Source of the DNA: Planctomycetota bacterium
Lineage (GTDB): Bacteria > Planctomycetota > Planctomycetia > Gemmatales > Gemmataceae
Direction of reading: 5' to 3'
NCBI GenBank assembly: GCA_016873095.1
Contig: VGYC01000015.1
Location: 1-64,000, forward strand
DNA: 64,000 nt
Shown here in pieces: positions 10,201 to 21,400 of this stretch (position 1 is its first letter; every line of letters starts with the position of its first letter). The notes beneath the pieces are model-generated. The model was given only the letters and a program-made list of their open reading frames with translations. It had not been told where the DNA came from and did no database searches. Position numbers and translations under genes: made by a program.

Positions 10201-10383
10201 CAGCAGGATCTTGATGATCGGTTCATCGAGCTTTTCGAGGAACTTCTTCCAGATGGGTGGCCGCGGCAACGCCGTCAGCTCATTGGCGCCGAAGCGCTCC
10301 CGGCTCCGGGCGACGCCCTCTGTTGCTAGCCCGCTTTCCAGGCTGACCGGCAACTCGCGGATGATCTCGGCTATCGTTCGCAA
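7243..10383 (-). CDS. P-type calcium-transporting ATPase, PMCA-like
   Basis: An ATP-driven cation pump of the P2 class, most like plasma-membrane Ca2+ ATPases. It would export Ca2+ across the cytoplasmic membrane. Blocks in order are an N-terminal cation-ATPase domain, 'LMTGESEP' (actuator loop), the metal-site helix 'VAVPEGLPMSVT', the phosphorylation motif 'ICTDKTGTLTQNKM', 'MVTGDSVEIARA', the hinge 'GDGTNDAPALKKADVG', and a C-terminal set of membrane helices containing 'LLWINVIMDTFASIAL'. I chose a TTG start at 10383 (1046 residues). It follows GAAAGG by nine bases and begins at the homologous region, while the longer open frame upstream reads through a -10-like box. Confidence 0.9.
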   Translation of the reverse strand: MRTIAEIIRELPVSLESGLATEGVARSRERFGANELTALPRPPIWKKFLEKLDEPIIKILLAAALLSLVVDLCRAAPVLGSIAFGFLLLVLAAVWLGQQRQGLPSLLFGAALAFFLLGLLAGHVLVEGLAVMVAVILATGVAFLSEFKSDREFEILNARKTSLQAKVLRQGLLTTVPLEAVVVGDLALLEMGDEVPADGRIVKATEMHVDQSLMTGESEPLQKFASSHDETSEGPDQPGCIYRGTQVVDGVGQMLVTEVGNATALGQIARRLTGAEDSIDTQDRVMQKLTISKELTPLQQKLARLADLISKVGYVAAVLIFSAQMIRGLIVGDIFLPGMRQGFGPDFLDVFGELLGYFVTMVIIIVVAVPEGLPMSVTVSLALAMRKMTRANSLVRQLVACETIGSATVICTDKTGTLTQNKMQVERLSWGTETLDRAQPAWLKLAAPFARSASGTALDWIVLNAAVNSTAHLEEKDGRLLAVGNFTEGSLLRWLRESGLEYAQLRLQFEPLYQVHFSSERKRMTTVIPHDGHCWVLVKGAPEWVLEQCSQYMTGDGECVPLTDEVGQAIHKRVQESAAQAMRTLAFAVARLPGPPGHGEAAHAAHAAPEVLERDLIYVGFVAIRDPLRHDVKDAMAQCRHAGIAVKMVTGDSVEIARAIGTEIGLLDRSDAKILTSQEFNALDDEAVKKQLASVAILARARPLDKLRLVRLLQEMGEVVAVTGDGTNDAPALKKADVGLAMGRAGTEVAKEASKIVLLDDAFSTIVNAVHWGRSLYENIQRFIQFQLTINVSALTITFLGILLFNVKAPFTVLQLLWINVIMDTFASIALCSEPPQPGLMSLPPRRRDENILTLPMVRNILVTASYFVVVMLVLLVNMRGQPQPPAEHGWFAGDGPWLVEASGVRLAVPRADLERDPRIKKFRISEDADVAPSLRGQDVYVAFTVFQVSVFFSIYVFFQVWNQINCRSLTPERSGLTSIWRNPTFVAIAAAVALGQIVIVTFGGNVFKVEPLSVWVWLAIIVFTSSVLIFAEIARAIRVRLEARK

Positions 10384-10410
10384 GCGGATGTGCCTTTCTT
10401 CAATTCGGGG

Positions 10411-10416
10411 ATTATA
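10411..10416 (-). promoter_or_regulatory. Candidate -10 box for the Ca2+ ATPase gene
   Basis: The minus strand reads TATAAT here, a perfect -10 hexamer, 28 bases upstream of the proposed TTG start. No good -35 is visible 17 bases further upstream, so the call is tentative. Confidence 0.3.
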
Positions 10417-10594
10417 CGCACTGGCGCCGAATCGGCGCTGTGCCGCGCACACCACGCCGGCGACTTTGCAGAGAAGGCCGACAGGGAAACGTCGCCAGCC
10501 ATGCCTGCAACCCTGTCGTGAATGGCCCAAATGGGGTCAAATTGCTACAGTTCCTTGGATGCCTGCTGGTTGCTGAGATGGCTCGGAGAAGCGC

Positions 10595-11851
10595 ATGGCC
10601 CTGGTCAAGTGCCCGAAATGCCGTAAAAGCTATGATCCGGGGACGGAGGACCTCGACGACTTGCCCGAGAACCTGTCGCGCAAGGTCGTCTGCCCGGCGT
10701 GCGGCCAGTGGGCCCGACTGCCCGACGGCGATGCCATCGCCCCCCCCAAGCTGCCGCCCAAGATGCTCAAGACAATGATGAGCCAGGCCACGCTGGTCGA
10801 CGACGAGCCGGCTCCATCCCCCCCGCCTCCACCACCCCCGAAGCCGGCCGGCGACGACGACGAAGAAGGCGGCGCCTACACGTTGACGGCTGACGCGGCG
10901 CCCGCCGCACCTGTCGAGGACCAGTCCAAGAAGAAAAAAAAGAAAGAGAAGAAGGCCGTCGTCAAGCGGACCATCAAGAAAAAAACCATCCAGTTCGCCG
11001 ACGACTGGCGGAAGCTCTTGATCGCCATCTGGTTGATGTTTGCCGGCATGTGCGTCTGGGGAATTTGCTGGCTGCTTCACCTGGTCATCGTGCTCCAGGG
11101 CTTGCTATCCAGCACCCTGTATTCGCCGCTGCAGCTGGAAGTGATCCGCGACAACGAGCTACAGAAGGGCCCATTCGTGATTGGCCTCATCTGCAATCTC
11201 AGTAATCTCGATGCCGGCAAGGCACTGTACATCACCGAGCAAGCGCTGTTCCTTGCCTCGGGAGGCTGCTTCCTGGCGGCCTATTGCATCTGCCTGGGCG
11301 TGCCCAACGTCTTCGGCACGCGCGGGCAGACGATCACGCTGCTCATCTTCAGCATCATCAATCTGCTGGTCACGCTGCTCTTGAAGCTGTTGCCGGCCGC
11401 CGGGGCCATGGGTTATGTCATGGTGCCGCTGGTGGCCCCGGAGATCTGCTTCAGCGTCGCCAGCCTGGAGCGCACCCTGCCGCTGCATGTCTTCTGGAGC
11501 GCCGCGCCGTTCTGGGAGTTCTTCGGCGCCATCATCTTTCAGGCTGTTTTCTACGGGGAGCCGATCCTTTTCTGCGTCTTTCTACGCTCGACCGCGCTGG
11601 CATTGAAGGACGACCAGTGGCTGGAGCCGCGGGCCCAGTCGCTGCTGCGCATGGGGTTCGGGCAGTTCTTCATGCTGCTCAGCTTCTACATGCTCAGCAT
11701 CACCGGCACCACCGACGTGGTCGGCTGGACGTTGCTCATCGTCTATCTGGTCTGGCGGAGCTTCCTGATCGGCTACATTATCAACTACGCCCTGGTGCTG
11801 TACGGGAGCCTGGCGCGCATCAAGTACCTCATCGACGAAGATGAAGACTGA
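10595..11851 (+). CDS. Zinc-ribbon multi-pass membrane protein (paralog 1 of 3)
   Basis: The 418-residue protein starts with a zinc ribbon, CPKC (residues 6-9) and CPAC (about 35-38). A low-complexity linker follows, with a proline run near 75-85 and a lysine-rich KKKKKKEKK stretch near 109-120. The remainder has about seven or eight hydrophobic helices from residue 145. I recognise no characterised family, but the layout of a cytosolic zinc ribbon, charged linker and multi-helix membrane domain is shared with the gene at 12906 and in part with the one at 11890. The three genes are tightly spaced and probably one transcript. Function unknown. Confidence 0.65.
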   Translation: MALVKCPKCRKSYDPGTEDLDDLPENLSRKVVCPACGQWARLPDGDAIAPPKLPPKMLKTMMSQATLVDDEPAPSPPPPPPPKPAGDDDEEGGAYTLTADAAPAAPVEDQSKKKKKKEKKAVVKRTIKKKTIQFADDWRKLLIAIWLMFAGMCVWGICWLLHLVIVLQGLLSSTLYSPLQLEVIRDNELQKGPFVIGLICNLSNLDAGKALYITEQALFLASGGCFLAAYCICLGVPNVFGTRGQTITLLIFSIINLLVTLLLKLLPAAGAMGYVMVPLVAPEICFSVASLERTLPLHVFWSAAPFWEFFGAIIFQAVFYGEPILFCVFLRSTALALKDDQWLEPRAQSLLRMGFGQFFMLLSFYMLSITGTTDVVGWTLLIVYLVWRSFLIGYIINYALVLYGSLARIKYLIDEDED

Positions 11852-11889
11852 GCGCGTGCTGCTGGAACCTGCGCCCTCGGGGACGCGAC

Positions 11890-12909
11890 ATGGCGAAAGA
11901 CGATTCGGCGAGAAGGCGAAGCGCCCGCGGCAAGGACCGCGACGACGAGGATCGTCCGCGCCGCCGCCCGCGCGACGAAGAAGACGACGACGAGGCAGAG
12001 GACGAGCGCCCGCGCCGCCGCCGGGCCCGCGACGAGGAGGAAGTCGACGAGCGCCCGCGCAAGCGCAAGCCGCGCCGCGACGAGGAGGACGAAGACGAGC
12101 CACGCCGCAAGCGCCGGCCGCGTGACGACGACGATGAGGATGACAGCGACGACGGGGAGGATGACGAGGACAAGCCGCGCAAGAGCGCGACACGCAAGAA
12201 ATGGGAAAAGGTCCACCTCGGACTGGGTTTCAGCATCGCCAATGCCGCCATGCTCCTGGGCGCGATGGGTTGCGTTATCCTGGCCGTCGCCCTCATCATC
12301 CTCGCGGGCATCCTGTCCTGGGACGGCCTGGTATCAATCTCCAACATGCTGATGATGGTTGGCGGCGTCCTCTACCTCGGCATGGAGATTCCGGCAGTGG
12401 TTTCCTATTCCCTGTGCCTGAACACACCGAACAAGCGCGGCACCCTGCCGCTGGCCATCATCTCGCTGGTCATCGCGGTCATCAAGGTCGTCTCTCTCAT
12501 CATCCTCTTCGTGCTGCCCATCCTGGACCAGGGAGTCACCAGCGCCAACATCGGCGCCATCGGCGCGGCGGGCTGGATCGTCTTTATCCTTGGCGATGTC
12601 GAGTGGATCATCTTTCCCTTTTACATGAAGGCCGCCATGCTCATCCTGCGCGACAAGTACCTGTCGGAGTCCACGAACATCCCGATTGCTCTGGCCTGCG
12701 GCGTGATTGGCTTTAAGATTGTCCTGGCCTTCGTGGTCTCGGTCAAGAACGTCCGCGGCGAGGGCGGCGCCAGCATGATCGGCACCATCCTCGGCGCCGT
12801 CGTGCTCGTGGTCATGCTGTTCTTCGCCTTGACCTACTTGAAGGCCATCATCGCTGTAAGAAAGCGCGTGGCAACCAAGCTGCCTCCACCGTCGGATGAC
12901 ATGCCATGA
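11890..12909 (+). CDS. Asp/Arg-rich multi-pass membrane protein (paralog 2 of 3)
   Basis: Residues 1-105 are a highly charged, probably disordered segment of alternating acidic runs (DEEDDDEAED) and basic runs (RPRRRRARD), with no zinc ribbon. Residues 110-330 contain about seven hydrophobic helices with several Gly/Ala-rich faces, ending in a short tail. The gene lies 38 bases after paralog 1 and overlaps the start of paralog 3 by four bases (ATGA at 12906-12909), so paralogs 2 and 3 are translationally coupled. No enzyme motif is visible. The charged tail may bind nucleic acid or protein partners, which is only an inference. Confidence 0.65.
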   Translation: MAKDDSARRRSARGKDRDDEDRPRRRPRDEEDDDEAEDERPRRRRARDEEEVDERPRKRKPRRDEEDEDEPRRKRRPRDDDDEDDSDDGEDDEDKPRKSATRKKWEKVHLGLGFSIANAAMLLGAMGCVILAVALIILAGILSWDGLVSISNMLMMVGGVLYLGMEIPAVVSYSLCLNTPNKRGTLPLAIISLVIAVIKVVSLIILFVLPILDQGVTSANIGAIGAAGWIVFILGDVEWIIFPFYMKAAMLILRDKYLSESTNIPIALACGVIGFKIVLAFVVSVKNVRGEGGASMIGTILGAVVLVVMLFFALTYLKAIIAVRKRVATKLPPPSDDMP

Positions 12910-14129
12910 GCATCACCTTCCAGTGCTACTCCTGTCAAAAGGTCCTGCGTGTCGGCGAGGACAAGGCCGGCAAGAAAGCCAAGTGCGCCCAGTGCGGCAC
13001 CATCTTGACCATTCCGATGGCGTCGGCCGAGGAAGAGGTGGTAGGCGCCGAGGTGGAGGCCGAGCCGGAACCGCGCCCCAGGCCGCGCCCCAGCCGCGAC
13101 GACGACGACCTGGACGATGATGTTCCTCCGCGCCCGCGCCGCAAGCGCGACGACGACTACGACGACCGCGACGATGATGACGACCGCCCGCGCAGCCGTC
13201 GCCGTGGCCGCGCTGATGACGATGATGACGACCGTCCGCGCAGCCGTCGCCGCGACCGCGCTGATGACGACGATGACGACCGCCCGCGCAGCCGCCGCGG
13301 ACGCGACGATGATTACGATGATTACGACGATGACGACGATCGCCCGCGCCGACGCCACCGTGACGATGACGACGACTGGGACCGCCCGCGCAGGTCCGGA
13401 TCCGGCACATCCAGCTGGCCGAAGGTCCGCGTCGGCTTGCTGCTGGCCTTCATCGGCTTTTGCGTCATGGCGGGTGGCTACGGCCTGGAGGGCGTGGGGA
13501 TCCTGCTATTCCATACCGGTTCGTTCCGTGCCAGCCAGATCGTCTCGGCCATCGGCACGATCATTGAGGTCGGCGGACTCATCACCGCTGTGGTCGGCTA
13601 CGTCTTCTGGGTCTTTGTCAACAACAAGTTCGGTTTGCTGGCGTTCGGCATCTCGGCACTCGCCGTCAATGGCGTCTCGCTGATCTTCCAGATCATCAAT
13701 CGGCTGGTGCCGGCATTCAACGCCTTCGGCAGAGGCGGCCTGGGAGGGCTGCTCTTCATAGTGGCGGGGAATCAGTTGTTTATCTTTCATGGCGGCATGG
13801 GCGCGGCGATTGTCGGCATCATTCTCTCGCAGGCCTTGACTGCCGCTTGCTTCATCATGCCGGCTTTCTACCTGATCGCGCTCGGCAAGAACTTCAAGGA
13901 CCGCAGCCTGACCGGCAAGGGCAACCTGCTCGTGATCCTCAGCGGCGCCAACGCCGGCGCGAGCGCTCTCGCAAGCATCATCATCATCAGCATGTTCAGC
14001 GGCGCCAACGCCGGCAGCGGCGCCCGCATTGTCATGGTCATCCTGCAGATTCTGACTTTCGGCTTGCAGAACCTCTTGTACGTGATGTTCATCGTTGCCC
14101 TGCACTACGCACGCGGCACGGTGGAATGA
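12906..14129 (+). CDS. Zinc-ribbon, Asp/Arg-repeat membrane protein (paralog 3 of 3)
   Basis: The 407-residue protein combines the N-terminal features of its two neighbours. It has a zinc ribbon with CYSC (7-10) and CAQC (27-30), then a charged region from about residue 50 to 165 with a tandem 16-residue repeat rich in Asp followed by RPRSRRR. About seven membrane helices follow from residue 172. Both the domain order and the spacing of hydrophobic segments match paralogs 1 and 2, so tandem duplication is likely. Function is unknown. The start codon overlaps the stop of paralog 2. Confidence 0.68.
   Translation: MSITFQCYSCQKVLRVGEDKAGKKAKCAQCGTILTIPMASAEEEVVGAEVEAEPEPRPRPRPSRDDDDLDDDVPPRPRRKRDDDYDDRDDDDDRPRSRRRGRADDDDDDRPRSRRRDRADDDDDDRPRSRRGRDDDYDDYDDDDDRPRRRHRDDDDDWDRPRRSGSGTSSWPKVRVGLLLAFIGFCVMAGGYGLEGVGILLFHTGSFRASQIVSAIGTIIEVGGLITAVVGYVFWVFVNNKFGLLAFGISALAVNGVSLIFQIINRLVPAFNAFGRGGLGGLLFIVAGNQLFIFHGGMGAAIVGIILSQALTAACFIMPAFYLIALGKNFKDRSLTGKGNLLVILSGANAGASALASIIIISMFSGANAGSGARIVMVILQILTFGLQNLLYVMFIVALHYARGTVE
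13167..13350 (+). repeat. 48-bp coding tandem repeat (Asp-rich/RPRSRRR)
   Basis: Inside the gene at 12906, about three imperfect copies of a 48-bp unit encode DDDDDDRPRSRRR followed by G/D-R-A. A degraded fourth copy follows. Copies differ mainly at third codon positions, so the repeat appears maintained at the protein level. Confidence 0.75.
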
Positions 14130-14136
14130 GGGCCAA

Positions 14137-14361
14137 ATGATCAGTCCCGACCTGCTAGCGATCCTGCGCTGCCCGCTCAACCCCAGCAAGACGCGCCTGC
14201 TGCTCGAGGGCAATCATCTGGTCTGCGAGCGCTGCGCCCTCAAGTTCCCTATCAAGGATGGCTTCCCGGTCCTGGTTGTCGAGGAAGCCGAACTTCCCAG
14301 CGGCTGCGACACCGTCGGACAGCTGCCCTGCCAGTGCGAAGATTCCCCCAGACATGCGTAG
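14137..14361 (+). CDS. Trm112-family / UPF0434-like small zinc protein
   Basis: Starting at the ATG at 14137 the product is 74 residues: MISPDLLAILRCPLNPSKTR and onward, then 'LVCERCALKFPIKDGFPVLV'. This matches the Trm112/YcaR (UPF0434) family, whose members are small proteins that partner methyltransferases. The usual first CPxC is reduced to a single Cys here, followed by CERC, so the zinc site may be incomplete or include the C-terminal CQC. The gene begins seven bases after the stop of the membrane protein gene. A longer reading from 14095 would overlap that gene and is not favoured. Confidence 0.75.
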   Translation: MISPDLLAILRCPLNPSKTRLLLEGNHLVCERCALKFPIKDGFPVLVVEEAELPSGCDTVGQLPCQCEDSPRHA

Positions 14362-14376
14362 CCGACGCTCGCGGTG

Positions 14377-14428
14377 GTTTACGTTTCGCGCTCGCGCGGC
14401 GCCAGGCGAACGCGAATCGTGAACAGGT
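14377..14428. repeat. Intergenic repeat containing TTTACGTTTCGCGCTCGCGC, copy 1
   Basis: This ~50-bp sequence between the convergent Trm112-like and alaS genes resembles the one at 33171-33222. Both start with TTTACGTTTCGCGCTCGCGC and end in GTGAACA-G/A-GTC. The function is unknown. Confidence 0.5.
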
Positions 14429-14437
14429 CCGGGGCGA

Positions 14438-17125
<2,688 letters not shown>

Positions 17126-17210
17126 GTCAACCTCGACTCAACCCGAAACGAAACGAGATATCTAATGTTATAGCCGCTGTCTATCAGTGTCCCACAATCG
17201 GGCGCGTGCC

Positions 17211-17267
17211 AACCGCTTGCGGTTTCGCGCACCTGGCGCGTGCCAGTGCGCGGAACCGCAAGCGGTT
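17211..17267. repeat. Palindromic element, copy 1
   Basis: A 57-bp imperfect palindrome with arms AACCGCTTGCGGTTTCGCGC and GCGCGGAACCGCAAGCGGTT lies between the divergent alaS and enolase-superfamily genes. A near-identical element lies at 18468-18522, on the other side of the latter gene. It resembles a REP or small mobile palindrome more than a terminator, because it sits upstream of both genes. Confidence 0.8.
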
Positions 17268-17324
17268 GATTGTGCGCCGGCCTCCATGGCAACTTCGACT
17301 ACCGACGATTGATAGAATGATTGG

Positions 17325-18446
17325 ATGATGAACGACAATCCGGGTGCTCAGGTCGTCGATCGCGCGGCAGCCATCCGCATCACGGCCCTGCGCTGCTACT
17401 GGGTCAACCCGGTCGTCTTCGTCAAGATCGAGACCAATCGCGGCATCGCCGGCTGGGGCGACATCAAGGCGGTCCATCCGCTGCCGGCCAAGGCGCTCGC
17501 GGAATCACTCTTCGAATTGCTCGATGGCGAGAACCCGACGCGCATCGAGCACCTCTGGCAGAAGCTGTATCGGTCACACCGCGACATGCGCGGCGGACCG
17601 TTGCTGACGCACACCATCGCCGGCATCGACATGGCCTTGTGGGACATCGTCGGCAAGCTGCACGGCGTCCCGGTGTATCGCCTGCTGGGTGGACCTTGCC
17701 GGGACCGGATTCGCGTCTACCACACGCCGCGGGCCGTCAAGGTACCGCCGCCCGGCATGTTCGAGCACTCGAGCAATCCCGCCGATATCGAGCGCATCGT
17801 CGCCGCCATCCGCGCGGCCCGGCAACGGGTCGGACCCGACGGTGCGGTGATGTTCGACGCCCACTGCGCCTTGCCGCCGGCCACGCTCATCCAGCTGGCC
17901 GCTGCCCTCAAGCCTCATGACGTGCTCTTCATCGAGGAACCGGCCGTGCCCGGCAACATCGAGGTCTTCAAGCGCCTCAAGGAAGCCATCACCATCCCGT
18001 TGGCGACCGGCGAACGGGATCGCACGATCTGGGAGATGGTGCAGTATCTTCAAGAAGGCTGCATCGACATCCTGCAACCCGACTGCTGCCACACCGGCGG
18101 CATCACGCAGATGAAGAAGATCGCCACGCTCGCCGAGACTTACCACGTGCCGCTGGCCCCGCACTGCACAGCCAGCTACCTGGGCATCGCCGCCAGCCTG
18201 CACGTGGTCGCCTCCATCCCGCTGTTCCTCATCCACGAGTTCTATCCGGACAACCACGGCTTCAACCCCAAGGGCATCGGCCACATGCCCTGGCAGCTCG
18301 ACCGCGACGGCATGATCGGCCTGCCGCCGGGCCCCGGCCTGGGCGTGGACATCGACGAGAAGCACTTGCAGAAGCGAGCGCGCGAGCCGCAAACGTATCG
18401 CTGGCCGGGGGCACGCTTGGGTGATGGGTCAGTCGCCGACTATTGA
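17325..18446 (+). CDS. Enolase-superfamily dehydratase (mandelate racemase/muconate lactonizing type)
   Basis: A 373-residue cytosolic enzyme of the mandelate racemase/galactonate dehydratase/mannonate dehydratase branch, which removes water from sugar acids after proton abstraction next to a carboxylate. Metal-ligand blocks are 'VMFDAHCAL' (Asp, near 178), 'FIEEPAVP' (Glu, near 205) and 'LATGERD' (Glu, near 231). The catalytic-base region 'VPLAPHCTASYLG' with a His follows near 285. N-terminal substrate-cap elements such as 'GGPLLTHTIAGIDMALWDI' are present. Substrate is not decidable by eye. Its 3' end overlaps the 3' end of the convergent cytochrome gene by 18 bases, and the gene is bracketed by two copies of a palindrome. 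Confidence 0.85.
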   Translation: MMNDNPGAQVVDRAAAIRITALRCYWVNPVVFVKIETNRGIAGWGDIKAVHPLPAKALAESLFELLDGENPTRIEHLWQKLYRSHRDMRGGPLLTHTIAGIDMALWDIVGKLHGVPVYRLLGGPCRDRIRVYHTPRAVKVPPPGMFEHSSNPADIERIVAAIRAARQRVGPDGAVMFDAHCALPPATLIQLAAALKPHDVLFIEEPAVPGNIEVFKRLKEAITIPLATGERDRTIWEMVQYLQEGCIDILQPDCCHTGGITQMKKIATLAETYHVPLAPHCTASYLGIAASLHVVASIPLFLIHEFYPDNHGFNPKGIGHMPWQLDRDGMIGLPPGPGLGVDIDEKHLQKRAREPQTYRWPGARLGDGSVADY

Positions 18447-21400
18447 GAAACGGCGACGGCCGTGCCCACCGCTTGCGGTTTCGCGCACTTGACGCGTGCC
18501 AGCGCGCGAAACCGCAAGCGGTTGATGACGCGCCCGCTTGGAATTCCCGGTTTCCGATTGCTTGCGCTTTGCCGGCACGCTCTTGCGAATAAACGCCAGC
18601 AGATCGGTCATCTCCGCCGGCGAGATCTCTTTCTCGAGCCCCTCTGGCATCGCAGACTTGCCAGTGCTCGACAGTTCATCCAGGTCCGTTCGCAGGATGA
18701 CGTGCTTCTTGCCGTCGGCGGCGACAAGGGTGATGCTCGTCCCCGTCTCGGCGGCGAGCAGGCCGTTGAGCGACAGCCCGTTGCGCGTGACGGCAACGTA
18801 GCCGATGTAGCGCGACTCGACTGCCTGGTTGGGATCGAGGATGGCGGTGAGCATGGCCAACGTTGACTTGTCGGGAACGGAGGCGAGGTCCGGCCCCACC
18901 TGCTGGCCGACGCCGCCGAGCTGATGGCAGGCCGCACAGCTTTTTGTGAAGACCTTGGCGCCGCGCGCAGGATCGCCGTTGTCCTTGATCTGCTTGAGAT
19001 AGGATGCCACGACCTTGCGGCGATCTGGATTGAGCGACTCACGGAAAACCTCTCTGGCCAGCTTGCGGATCTCGCCGTCCTTGTGGTCGACAAGCCGTTG
19101 CCGGCGGACGGCGTCGAAATCCATGGGCAGGATCTTTCGATCTTCCAGGGCGTAGAGTGCCTTGCGCGTCCAGTCCGGACGGCTGAGGAGGATGTCGAGG
19201 ACTTGGATTCGGAGCGTGGGCGAATGGCTCTTCCATTGTTTCAGCAATATCGGGACAACGGGGCCGCGTAGCTTTCCGAGCGTGGAAACGGCCGCCAACT
19301 GCGATTCAGACGCCATCCTCGGGCTAAGCAAGCGTTCAAGCGCCCGCACGTCCTCGCGAATCAGCCTATCGAATCCACGTCCAAGCAAAGGGATGGCCGA
19401 AAGCTGGTCGGCACTCGGCAACTTGCCCGGCTGAATAGCCGCAACCTGCTTGCGTGCCGCCGTGTACAGCGCCGTAAGGTCCTCGATCGCCGGCTTTATT
19501 CTTTTGCCGCCGAGGACGACAACCGACTCCAGTGAAGCGTTCTTCCGGTCCAAGGCGTCGAGCAAGACGCCCAGTGAGGCGAACTGCGTGGCTGTGTAAC
19601 CGCCAACAGGCGGCGCAGCTGCGGCGGATAGCAGCATTGCCAGGCCATCCCGATTATCGAGCGCGCTCGCCAGGGCCAGCAGTTTTTCCATCAGTACGAC
19701 TGGTGGCGGCTTGTCGCGCGTAATTATCTCCTTCAGCATGTCGCCCAGGTTTTTCCTATCTACGGAGCTCATGATGGCGGCGAGCACATAGGAGTCGCCA
19801 GCATCTCGCAGCGCCAGACGCGACAGCGCTTCGGCAGGCCGTTTGGAATAAGTCTTGGCTGTGAGAATCATCAGATTCCCCAGCGAAGACGCTAGCTGCA
19901 TGCGAACCTGGACATCGTCATCGGCAACGAGCTTCAAGAGAGCTGCCTGCACATCCAGCGATGCCGGAAGCAGCGTTTCGCACAGTCGGACCGCATGACG
20001 CCGTACTCCGGGATGTGGATCTTTGGAGACTCTGAGCAGCAGGCCCTCGTTGATTTCATCCAGGCCGTTCAGGGTGCACAACGCTTGCAGCCGTGTCTCC
20101 GCCCGGTTGCAGGTCTGGAACAGCGCTCTCAGCGTCGCGGCGGCCGCCCGATCTTTTTTCGCCACCAGCATCATCTGCGCCATGTCCCGCTGCCAGCCGT
20201 TCGGACTATCGAGCGACGCCACCAGCCCGGCGGTGTCGAGCTTGTCGAGCCGCGGAATGGCCCGCGGCTTCTTGCCGGTGGGATAGATGCGGTAGATGCG
20301 GCCCTTGTCGTGGCCGGCCCGGAGGTCGAGCTTCTTCTGCCATTCCTTCGGAATCCACTCCGGGTGCTCGATGACGTGGCGGTACATGTCGGCCACCCAG
20401 AGGGCGCCGTCCGGGCCGGTCTGCACCATCGTCGGCCGGAACCAGCTGTCCTTCGACGCCAGGAACTCCGAGGTCTGCTCGTCGGCCGCCCGCCGGCTGG
20501 TGAAGGTCACGCCCTTCGGCGTCATGATCTCGCGATGGATGAGGTTGTGCACCGGCTCGCAGACGAAGCTGTTGTTCGCGAACTCCGGCCCGAAGAGATC
20601 GTCACGATAGATGGGGACGCTGCATGCCGACGTGAAATGATTGGCCGACGCCGGGTTATTGAAGCGCGGCAGCGTCCGGCTGATCGGATACACGCGCGAT
20701 GCTCCCGGAGTGACCGACACGTCGACCCGCGCCGGCGGGGCCGGCAGGTGCGGGTTGCGGCGCATGTAGTGATCCTCGAGCACGAAGTGGAACATCGGGT
20801 TCGAGTTGTTGCAGCCGAACCAGTTGCCCCAGTCGTCCCGGCATCGGCCGAACTGCGATTGCCCCGTCTGCGCGTCGATGAGGCCCAGGTCCGGCTTGAT
20901 GCGAAAATCCCGGCCGGAGATGTTCACCGTTTGCCCCGTCTTCAGCGACTTGATGGTCCCGCCCGAGTCGCCATTGGCGCCGTACACCCAGTTGTCGAGG
21001 CCCCATGTCAGCCCATTGACGCGATGCTGCTGGTTGCCCTCGACGAAGCCGGTGTAGAGGACGACCTTCTTGTCCGCCTTGCCGTCGCCGTCGGTGTCCT
21101 CGGCATAGAAGATGTCCGGAGCGCAGGTGACGAGCACGCCCTTGCCCCAGGGCAGGACGCCGGTGGGATAGCCGAGGTTATCGAGGAAGACGGTGGCCTT
21201 GGTGTAGGGGCCGTCTTCCTCCGGTCGCTTACGCTCCCGGCTCGCCTTCTCCAAAAACTTGATGCGGCCGCCGCGTTTGCCCTTGCCGTCCACGCCCAGC
21301 GGGTAGTCGCCCATCTCGACGACCCAGAGCTTGCCATCGGGACCGAAGGCGAAGGCGATGGGATCCTGCACGAGCGGCTCGGCGGCCATAAGCTCGACCG

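Noticed and set aside
10384-10530. N-terminal extension of the Ca2+ ATPase from ATG 10530
   Set aside because: The extra 49 residues are Arg/Gly/Cys-rich and unlike any ATPase, and cross a TATAAT box. A TTG with a purine-rich ribosome site fits better.
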